A stretch of 64,000 bases of DNA, taken from assembly GCA_019914995.1 (NCBI GenBank), contig CM034136.1, positions 7,823,787 through 7,887,786 on the forward strand. The letters are read 5' to 3'. Position numbers and translations under genes: made by a program. Shown in pieces: positions 44,442 through 54,833 of this stretch. The DNA comes from Acanthochlamys bracteata (lineage: Eukaryota; Streptophyta; Magnoliopsida; Pandanales; Velloziaceae). The stretch's first letter is position 1. Each line of letters begins with the position of its first letter. The notes under the pieces are model-generated. The model was given only the letters and a program-made list of their open reading frames with translations. It did no database searches and was not told the DNA's origin.

Positions 44442-47400
44442 TGGCGGAACTAGGAATTGGGCATTAAGTAAGGATGCTGCACTATTTACTCCGTCAAGTA
44501 GTTTAACAGCTCAAGAATTAAACTCTCTTTTGGAAAGGCAAAAGTTTCAGGGAAACCAAAGACATGTAGGACCAAGTCGTAGCGGGAGTGCACCTCCTAG
44601 CATGGAAGGTTCTGCACTCAGTATTCTTATGAGTGAGCAGCTCTCTGGTTCTGCTGGTAGCATGGAGGACCTTAGTAATGCTATCAGAAGTTGTGCATCA
44701 GAAGAGCAACTCCTTTCTCATCCAGCTTATGTTGATTACTACTTTGCCCATGTTAATTTGAATCCAAGGCTTCCTGCCCCTCGTATTTCAAGGGAAAACC
44801 GTCGCCTAGTGCAGCATATAGGTGGTTCGTCAAACAACTGGAAGATGCAATCTCTGGATGACAATTCTAAGGGCTCTGTCTTTGTGAATTGGCCTGTACT
44901 CCCTCCACACAAAGAGGAGCCTGAGGATGAGAAGTCAACCCTAGCCGATCCTGTTGAAGTGGAAGTCACAAATTCACGGTTCAATTCTTCTTCTTCACTG
45001 AAAGGGCAGCCTAGAAGTCTTACAGATCAGAAGCAGGTAATTGGGTTGAATTTTATATTTTATGTTCATGGTTGGATGATTGGAATTGATGTCTATATCA
45101 ATATATGCAACTTTACGAAGATGAACAAATCTGTTGATGTGTATTTAAACAGTTCTTATGCATAACATGAATTGAAATCTCATTCTCCTTAGTCTTGTCT
45201 ATCAATTGCTTTTTCCAAATTCATCATTTTGAAAATGGATTAAGAAGCCTATGTGTGAGCTATATTGTTAAATTTTCAGGAAGGTTTTCCATGGACAACA
45301 TCTCGCAACTTGAGTCATGGTGTTGATGAAGAAAGAAGTGGATCAGATGCATCAAGCAATCCTTTAGAAGCTTCAACAATTAAATCAACTAGTTTATCAG
45401 TTCCAAACTTAGCTGGTTCTGGGGTTGGTGATGCCATTGCTTTGGATATTGCCAATGTTGATTCTGAAATGATAAATCTGAATATATCTAAAGATGGGCA
45501 TGGAGTTCAGCATGGACAACGTTCTTTACATAATAGCATGCAACCACGAGGTTTTCCAAATCAAGCTCAGAATATGCAGGCTGCAAATGTACCTAAATTG
45601 ATACGTCATGCCCATAATGCTACTGATCAGATTACAAATGGTCAGGCAAAGTTAACCCCTGTTGACATGCAGTCAGTGGCGCACTCCACAGGCATTGCAC
45701 AACCACTGTATACTGCTGCAGCTCCTTTTGGGACTAGTTATTATGCAAATGTGCCAACTTCAAACTTATATGGTCCTCAATATACTCTAGGAAATTATAC
45801 TCTCAGTGGGTCAGGTCTACCATCACTTGTATATCCACCCCAAATTGCTGTACCAATGCCTGTGGATAACTCTACAATTTCAAACTTCAGTCCTAGAGGT
45901 TCTGGTGTCCCTGCAATCACAAACATTACCCCTGCAGTTGATTATCAGAGCTTGTACAAGTTATATGGACATCCTGGAGTCACAATGCAACCTTCCTACC
46001 CTGATCCTTTGTATCTCCCTTACTTTCAGCATCCCAGTATGGATCCATATGCAGCAGGGTTTGGCCAGTACGATACAATGAGGGTTGGTGTCACTGGAAG
46101 CCTTCCAGAAAATCATGATCTGCCGAAAGGGTCACTTCCACTCGCATATATGACTGGACATAGGCCCCAGTTATCAGGGAGAAGTTCCCACACTCAAAGT
46201 GCCGGAAAAAGTGGTGGTGGTGGTTCAAATTACTATGAGAGCCCACTTAATGTTGGTGCGTTTGTGCGACATCCTTCTTCTTCACTTGGTAGTCTGGCTT
46301 TCCAAGGATCTGAACCTGCTTCTCCAGTGAGAAGAAATGAAAACTTGCGATTTCCTTTCAGTTCAAGTAGAACACCAGGTCCATATTCTGGATGGCAAGG
46401 TCAGAGAGGACGTGAGAAGTTTGATAACACAAAGTATTCTTTTCTTGAGGAACTAAAATCTAGCAAAGCACGCAGATTCGAGCTGTCTGATATTGCAGGC
46501 CATATTGTTGAGTATAGGCAAGTCTAGCTGAACTATCTATTTTAGCATTGTCTTTATTTATAATCCAGATAAACCAGATAGTCTCTGGGTTAGCAAAGTT
46601 ATGATGATCATGTCTGTAAACTTTTGCTTCAGTGCTGATCAACATGGAAGTCGGTTTATTCAGCAAAAGTTAGAAAGTTGTACTCCTGAAGAGAAGGCAT
46701 CTGTATTTCAAGAAATTCTTCCACATGCTACATCATTGATGACTGATGTCTTTGGAAACTACGTTATTCAAAAGGTAAAAAAAATTTTTTGGGGGCAAAT
46801 TATCGTCTATCAATTTTCATGCTTCATGTTTGTTCTTTGAATTCTGAGCACAAGATTTGTCTTTTTCGTGAGTGAGGAATTGCAGATGAAAGAGCAGGGA
46901 GGACTGCTTATGCAATTTACTTTTCTTTCTTCTTTCAGTTCTTTGAGCATGGAAACCCAGAACAGAGAAAAGAACTAGCAAATCAGCTTACTGGCCATAT
47001 ATTGACTCTTAGTCTTCAGATGTATGGCTGTCGGGTAATTCAAAAGGTGCAAGTAGCTGTCACTCTTAACTGGTTTCATTTGATTCTTTGTGTCCTTATG
47101 CAATGAGGGGAGCATTATTTTCTCGTTCATAATGACAGATTTTGTCGAGCAATGGATGATATTATTTTATATTATATGCTCAAGTAGAAACATATAGTAG
47201 TGCCCTTTTATGTAGAGGCGTGTAAAGTTCAAATGTGCAAAAGACTAAACTGGAAACTAGTGCTAACAGAGAAGCATAGAAATTAGAAATTGCAAATTTC
47301 CCAATACATTTGCTCAATATTTATTCCAACAGATACAACAGCCTGATGTTCAGTTTTGCTCTTGCTTGATGGTTTCCCAGACAAGAACTGTTGACAAAGA

Positions 47401-49606
47401 GTCCTAGTTTATGAAGGGAATAAACCTGTTTTATTGATGGCTTGCGGCACATGGGCAAGGCATAAGTCATAAATTAGAAGATGGACTACCACCTTGCCCT
47501 GAATGCATTTTCTAATGAGGACATAGCCTTACTGGTGCTAACTGATCCAATAATTTATCTGGGAAACTTATTTTGTCCTTTCTGGTAGATGTATTTCAAA
47601 CTCTTGGGATCATGGAGTTTCCTGTTAGACTCATAAAAGTCACAGCCAGTTCAGAAAAAGGGATTTTTTTATATATGTTCAATTCTACCTAATCCTCATT
47701 ACTCTATTGGAATGTCAAGGGTAATTATGTTGCATTAGCATTTTCATTCACTTTCTTAATGGCTTTTGCTGTAAGGTCTCTTTCAACCATCATAAAAGTC
47801 TTTGGTTTTCATTCCCTTTTCTTGATAGCTTTTGCTGTAGGTTACTTCTACTGTAAAATAATGTTTGGAGGGCAGGCATAACTATCATGGATTTAGATGC
47901 TGCATGTAAATTTTTTGTTCCCTTGCTGAGTTGGTCTTAATTCTTTAGGCACTTGAGGTCATAGATCTCGATCAGAAGACAAAGCTTGTTTTTGAGCTTG
48001 ATGGGCATGTCTTGCGCTGTGTGCGTGACCAGAATGGAAACCATGTGATACAGAAGTGTATTGAGTGTGTACCAACTGAAAGAGTTGGTTTTATTATTTC
48101 TGCATTTCGTGAACAAGTTGCAACGCTCTCTACACATCCATATGGGTGTAGGGTGATCCAGGTATAGTGGGTAACTGCAAAGGTGATGGTCCCTGTAATG
48201 GTAACTTATGCTGCTGTTTACGAGTTATTCCCATTTTTTTGGTATAGAGAGTGCTGGAACATTGTACTGATGAGCTCCAGAACCAGGGTGTTGTGGATGA
48301 AATCTTGGAATCTGCGTGCATTCTTGCACAGGACCAGTATGGCAACTATGTTACACAAGTGAGCTCTTTTGTGCATTTCTTTAATTTTTACTTTTACTGA
48401 GGAAGTTAATCCCTTAGTTTGCCTTTGGTAACCATTATTCGTTGTGTGAGTTAGAGTCCCATTTGGATGGAGCTGCATAATCTCATATTATCATGTAGGA
48501 AACGAAAATAGGTAATGTTTCAGAAAGTTCATTGATGCATTACACATTATTTACATGACCAGACTGAGAATGTCAATATACATACAACAAATGTTAGAAT
48601 ACTGGAACCCAGAGCCGCTGGCCATAGAAAGATTTGTCTATCAAATTTGATATTTTCCATGAAACATGCAGCATGTTTTGGAGAGGGGACGGCCTCATGA
48701 AAGAAGCCAAATTATCACCAAATTAGCTGGACAAATTGTACAGATGAGCCAGCATAAATTTGCATCAAATGTCATTGAGAAGTGTTTGGTGCATGGCAAT
48801 GGTGCGGAGCGTGAAATTTTGATAGGAGAAATACTTGGACAGACAGAAGGAAATGATAATCTACTGGTAAGATGGACATTTGAAATGTTCATTTCTTTGT
48901 ATTGTAAGGACTCTTTTTCTCACAAAAGCTGCCTTCTTTTCATGTATTGTAGCAAATGAAACTCTTTTTGAAATTTTCTGAAAGCAAATTTTTTCAAGAA
49001 TCAAGTAGTGTCCTTCCCCATCTTCAAATTACAAATAGGAAAAAGCATACTGATGCATGGTGTAATCGTTTATGCTATTTGTTGTTATTATTCTTATTTC
49101 TGCCCTTCTTTGCTTCAGATAATGATGAAAGATCAATTTGCTAATTATGTGGTTCAGAGGATTCTGGAGACATGCACTGATAAGCAGCGAGAAACTTTAC
49201 TGAACCGCATTAGAGTTCATCTGCAGGCACTAAAGAAGTACACGTATGGGAAACATATCGTTGCCCGGGTTGAACAATTATGTGAGGAAGGTAAGTTGAT
49301 AGTTGCTTTATAATGGTTTTGTGCTTTGCTTTATTGTGAGGAATGATACAATTCATCCCTATCATCCCTCCTGAACTACTGCATCTAGAATTGACGGGGC
49401 ACTAATTGCGAACAAATGAAATGTAAGCTCTCAAGGGCTGAAGTTATTCTTGTTCAATAGGATATTGCTGTGTCAACCTGGATGTCTCTTTGGCCAAAAC
49501 ATCACTGTCAAGCACCTCATTGTAGCATATTTCATAATCTGCCTGGCTGGATCTCTCCCTAACTTGAATAATGTCTTTATGAACAGAAACTCGGGGACCT
49601 GAATGA
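44407..49606 (+). CDS. APUM5: Pumilio-family RNA-binding protein (APUM5/6-like)
   Basis: Nine exons, 44407-45036, 45280-46517, 46633-46774, 46939-47046, 47949-48161, 48248-48358, 48672-48866, 49119-49290 and 49587-49606, join in phase and give 942 residues. The N-terminal ~600 residues are Ser/Asn/Gly-rich. The C-terminus has eight PUF repeats with readable base-contact residues: SRxxQ (DQHGSRFIQ), NYxxQ, CRxxQ, NHxxQ, CRxxQ, NYxxQ, SNxxE (HKFASNVIE) and NYxxQ. By the known PUF code this predicts recognition of UGUAUAUA. Family role: cytoplasmic repression and decay of mRNAs through 3'UTR sites; APUM5 is also reported to restrict a plant virus RNA. Exon 2 ends AG|GCAAGT, a GC-type donor. The last exon encodes only ETRGPE. 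The symbol rests on family look and on the DUF1666 neighbour. Confidence 0.9.
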
Positions 49607-50269
49607 TGATATGATGACAAGGCCATGGTTGGGAATGATGTTTTTCTATTGTAGCACATTCATTTTCGTGGAGGATCTGCTGCTGCCAACTAAAGTTGAA
49701 GTGCCTGTTGGTGTTTTTACTTGGTGCTGTGGAAGTCAGGAAGTACATAATATTCTGTTTAGAACTTTAGATAGCATATGTATATTTGTATACATAGTTT
49801 CTAGGGTTTAGTTGGTAAGGAAACATATATTTATTGTATCCTTGATTGTAACTGTAAGAATTAGCAAAGGTATGCAACAACCTGACACGGATGAAGCAGG
49901 TGTTGGTAGCTAATTTCTTTGTCGTAAAACGGATACAAGCAGCTGATTGTGATTTCAAAAGTAGCTGTTTACATGTTAGCCATGAACCCAGTAAAATGAA
50001 GCAGAGATCATAATAGTCTGTCGATCATCTGTCACTCAGAAAAATTTATGAATATCCGGTGAGGTGAAGCTGCTCTGCTCTCAAATGAATGAAGTGTACC
50101 TCCTATAAGTTATCCCAATTATATACAATAGAGATTCTTTAACAAAATTGCTAGCAGCACATGAAGACTGCTGGAAGAATATAACAAATTACAGCTCTGA
50201 TGCATCGATGAGGTGGCTTTTTTTTTGTTCATTTGTTTGTTTCACAGCCTCAGCTTTAGACTAAGATAC

Positions 50270-52851
50270 TCTTGTCCGATGAAACCATCCTTTTTGCAGC
50301 GGCAGTGCCTGCAATCCTCTGCAACTGAAAAATAGAAAAACTGCTGTCAATACTAACAGCGATATTATACCTAACAGGCTCAGCTATGCTCAATATTAAG
50401 GAACAGCTGCAAACTTACCTTGAAGCTTCGCGCATATTGATGATGTGAAACATTGAGACTGTACTGACTTGGGTTGCCTATGAGGAATTCCAGATAGATG
50501 TTAATGGTTCCCAAGGAGGGTGGCAACAAAAACCTCAGGATAGAACTCCTTTCTCTGGCAAATATAAAATCGTCAGTTTCGGTATGCCTTGAATCTGCAT
50601 GTAGCATCGAGTGTCATTCAGTTTAGATCTTAAAAAAAATTCAAGAGAAATATTATTAAAATTAAAAGAATCCAGAAAAAAAGAACCAGTTATTGCTTTG
50701 ACTTCAGTTACTATTGTTGTCAAAAATCACTACCAGTCCTTCTCATAGATGAAAAGCCAATAATAACACAGTCATCACCTTGAGACGAGTAAAGCCATAA
50801 TCAAGGAATGCGTCACTGCTAAGGATAGCTGCCTCTCCCACTTTGTTGATTCTTTTTCAGCTTTGCATCATTCTTGGTTACAAGATCCCATGTTTTGTAG
50901 ATATGATTTAACTGAAAAATATTAAAATTAAGAAACTAACAAGAAAACTTAGGCAATCAAGAATGCTAGGAAGTTAAATAGCAAAATTATCATATATCTA
51001 ATATAACTAGAAGTGCTGTAATACACACAATATGCATTAGGTATGCATCCATGACTGCAGAATCTTTCTCCTGGCCTTTGAGATAAAAGGGCTTCTTGTC
51101 ACAGTCCATTATGTCTCATAGCTATTGCCTTCCACAATTTGAAAAGCAAGTCAGCTTTGGTCTCACTGGCAGAAGCACCCTTCAAATACTGAAATTCAGA
51201 CCAAAGACAGGAATTCCAACCAGTATGTTCTCATCAGATGAAAACCAAGAATGATTTGGTTCAATGGAGAAAGCAAGAATATAGAGCACAGTGCTTACAC
51301 AGAGAAAAGAAAACCCTCTGCCTTGCTGAATGAAATTATCATGCCCTTTACTGTTATAGATGCTTAGCCAATGGTTAAACAGCTTTTGCTTTAGCCCATA
51401 AAATGGATCAGTGCTGACCTCCTAAAAAGAGAAAACCAAAGAACTCATATGAGCAGTAGGAAAACATAGAACATACAGAAAAACTGACGTCCATAACCTC
51501 AAAGTCATGACTAACACTGATGTCTAGATACCAAAAGCACATTGTTGCAAGCAACATTGAAGATACAAGAAAAGCTAACCTCATACCGATTCAAAGTGCA
51601 GAAAAATTGTAGAACGGAGCAAAATGGAACAAAATTAAAGACTTTAAATGTCACACAGATCAAAAGAGTCCAAGCATACGTGCAATTGTAAGGCTGTTCA
51701 CCGGTAGCAACCCACTTAGACATTGCCAAGTGAGTTGCAGGCATATCTTATCCAAATTTCATTTTCTTCTCCATCAGCTTATCAACATCTTCATTTGTCA
51801 GTGTATGCTCCAAGTGACAATGAAAGGAGCTTGGAATTTATTCACGGTATCCTTTTCAAAATTTGATGCTTTCTTCACTGCTTGAAGACGCTGATAATTC
51901 TGCATGGGTGGAAAACAACTACCTTTTGCTTTCCAACTCAAGATCCTTGTTATCAATTTCAGCACCAAGAGCCGCATCTTCATTAGATGCTTCGTCAACA
52001 TGACCAGTTTCATCATCATCACGCTGTTTCATAGTATCCCGAGCATCATTAACATCTTGGTCATCTCTTGAAACAGCTTCAATGCTATATCCTAATCATT
52101 AAATCAAGATACGTGAAATCATATACGATAAAGTACCACAATCACCAAGTCAAGAGCACAATTCTAATTTCTTCATGTCTTATCCCTAAAGAGTAAGTTT
52201 ATACAGATGAGCCTGTTTGTCTTCTCGAAAATGTAGTAGCTTACGGTCTTCCTCCTCATCAAGAAAAATGCTTTCGGAGCCCAAACCTGCATCATCTGCT
52301 GAACCAGCTGCAGCTTGTTCTTCTAACCTTCTTCTGCTGAAGACTCAACGACTTATTGAGATCATATAAGCAAGATCTCACGAATTAATCAGAAAAATAA
52401 CGGATGATTTGACAGGATTACCTAATCTCTTGTAAGCCCTTGTGCTTCTTATTACAAGGTACTAATACGTCTCTAGAACAAGGTTCACCAAAACAACAAA
52501 TTTCATAAGTTTTCAGCTAAATTTAACTATTTATAGACTTGAAAATTAGAAACTTATTTAACAACTAACAACAATTCAAAATCACAAGAACTTCATTACC
52601 ATTTTTCAAGTTTGGCTCTTTTCAGCCCCCTCTTTTTTGTTACTTCTGGTTTCGCCGCTAATTGTTTCTTTTTAATTCCTATCGACAACACGACAAGAAA
52701 AACAGTGGCTCACTTTGAGAACTCAACAAAAAAACTACAAACAGAAACACCACGGCGTTTGGTCACAACGAGAAGAAAGATGGAACCAACCTTTACACTT
52801 CTTCTTCTTCTTGTTCTTATTCTTGTGGCAGTTGAATCTAACCATTGATGA
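50270..52851 (-). pseudogene. UTP25/NOF1 (nucleolar factor, U3 snoRNP) truncated pseudogene
   Basis: Minus-strand fragments appear in family order. They include an acidic N-terminal part (FLDEEED near 52270; DDDETGHVDEASNEDAALGA near 51980), CHLEHTLTNEDVDKLMEKKM (about 51800) and MPATHLAMSKWVATGE (about 51720). Further on are YGLKQKLFNHWL (about 51400), CDKKPFYLKGQEKDSAVMDA (about 51080), LNHIYKTWDLVTKNDAKL (about 50890), ILSSDAFLDYGFTRLKV (about 50810) and a poorly kept piece to about 50415. Lesions: TAG after ELESKR near 51929; a frame change after FQAPF near 51838; TAA in MKFG*DMPA near 51751; and a frame change between LKKNQQ and VGEAAIL near 50845. The C-terminal half of the protein is absent. 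Intact UTP25/NOF1 is needed for early 18S rRNA processing, so a functional copy presumably exists elsewhere. Confidence 0.8.
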
Positions 52852-53271
52852 AGAAACCTTCGCTTTGCTTTGCTAGCTGTTAAAAAGTTTCAGACTTGAC
52901 GGCGGCGCTGGCAACAAACGACGGCGAGAGTCTTACACTTAAACCCTTAAACCTAAAATTAGTTGCAAAATACTATAAACATATGCAAACTAAACCTCTA
53001 CTCTTAACTATTTTCATAATAACCCAGTCGTAAAAATTATTCGCAAATTAGAACCAGTATTCCTATTTTAGAATTAAGTCCCTTTTTCTTGGTTTGATCA
53101 TTCTAGAACTAGAAAAGTTCGGTTTTATCTTTGACAAATTAAATGCTAGTAATTTTACCGGCTATTGCAAATTATATTCTTATTTATATAGTTTACCAGT
53201 TGTGTCAAAATCTTTCTTATAACATAACAGGGAGAAGAAGAACTAATCGAGAGAGACAGAGAGCAGTGCGC

Positions 53272-54309
53272 ATGGCTTCGCCGACGGAGGGTGACGTAAT
53301 CAGTTCTGCGGCGGAGAGAGATGGCGGCAGAATGGTCAGCAGCGGCGGCGGTGCGTCTTTGGTGGCGTTTGTTTGCGGCAGTCTGGTTTACTACCACTGC
53401 GTTTGGCGGCAGGCGAGCCTTCTCTCTCTTGCCTCTGACGTCATCCTCGTTCTTCTCTGCTCGCTCGCCATACTCGGGATCCTCTCGCGCCACCTCACCA
53501 TCTCGTTCGTAATCTTTTACCCTCAATCGATCAGTAGACTAGTTGAATTAAAAATGTAAAGATTGATTTGTTTTTATTAATTTTCTTTGTGATGATTGAT
53601 TATTGATTTCGATTTCTTAGGGTGCCTGTGGATCCCCTGGAGTGGCAGATATCTCAAGACACGGCTAGCTCTATTGCCGCTTGTTTGGCTAACACCGTCG
53701 GTGCGGCAGAGTCCGTGCTCAGGGTTGCTGCCGCAGGCCATGACAAGAGGTTGTTCTTCAAGGTCAATCAGTTAGATCCTTTTGTTTTAACTTTTGCCTT
53801 CTTGAATATACCTTACCTTCTTCTTTTGATAGTGGAGAAAAGTTTGATTCTCTAATTGAATGCTTTGTAATTTTTCACTGTATTTATTGTCTATATGCTA
53901 TCTCAAATTCTCAACAGGCTGCAAAAACAGACTTGATTCATCGTATTTTATAAGGATAGAGTTCTCTTGGTTTAAGCTTGTGCCTATTGGATAAAAGTAA
54001 CAAACTTCTGGAGAATTTTGCAAGATTTTCTTTTCATTGCCACTTTACTGATTCTAGGCTTTGCAGGTGGTCGTAATTCTGTATCTACTTTCAGCTTTAG
54101 GAAGACTAGCATCAGGTGCTACCGTGACTTATGCAGGTAATCAAAGATTTCACAGCTTAAAATAACATCTTTATAACTTATCGAGTTCGAGATAGGGGTT
54201 GCTGAGAATGTCTTGTTCTTATCATACAGGTTTTTGCCTGTCCTGTCTATACATTTTTGCGCAAAACTCCCAACTAATCAGCAGGTTCAATTTGTGCTCT
54301 CGAAGATGA
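53272..54309 (+). CDS. RTNLB22: Reticulon-like protein B22
   Basis: Four exons, 53272-53504, 53621-53762, 54067-54136 and 54230-54309, join in phase and give 174 residues. Family text is clear: CGSLVYYHCVWRQASLLSLASD, then LLCSLAILGILSRHLTI, SVPVDPLEWQISQDTASSIA, CLANTVGAAESVLRVAA, GHDKRLFFKVVVILYLLSAL and GFCLSCLYIFAQNSQL. The two hydrophobic hairpins (about residues 25-75 and 125-165) are typical of reticulons, which shape tubular ER. This short B22/B23 group lacks the long cytosolic domains. The ATG at 53272 (MASPTEGDV) is taken. An upstream in-frame ATG at 53143 would add 43 residues not expected in the family and probably lies before the transcript start. The C-terminal few residues (FNLCSR) are uncertain because a GT donor-like site lies at the AGCAG|GTTC junction. 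Confidence 0.85.
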
Positions 54310-54833
54310 TCCACTGGAAGAGTTCAAGAGTCAATGTGATGTTTATCTTCTAATAGTGCTTTATATGATATTCTAATATGTTCTAGAGGATGTTAATTCT
54401 GTATATTTTAGGAGAGTTACAAATTCTTGTATGTAAATGACCGTGTTGGATCCTCAGATGCTTAATGAAACACAATCGCGCAAAATACCTTCTTTGCATG
54501 AGTTCTTTAGTTACTGTCTCCAGCAAGCTGCTGCTTATTAATTGCAGAACAAGCCTTATGGTAATGAGAAGTTCGCATGGACCAGCATTGTTCTTGATAA
54601 TGGATTCTATATTCAAATAAGCATCACTATAGGCTACAGAAGCTGGTTTCTCTAATTCTCCAAGGCTAGTAATTTGATGATAGCTAAATCATTAGTTATC
54701 ATCCTTTTGTCTAGTCAAAACACAATCGGACAGATAGATTTAAGATACAAGGAAACTTGCATAGATTGCAGGTCAACTGCTGCTAAGATATGGATGCTAG
54801 AGAGCCTTGGAATCCAAATCCCATGACCAGAGG

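Noticed and set aside
53143-53271. Upstream in-frame start extending RTNLB22
   Set aside because: It adds residues unlike reticulon-like B22 proteins and lies in probable promoter sequence; the ATG at 53272 fits the family.
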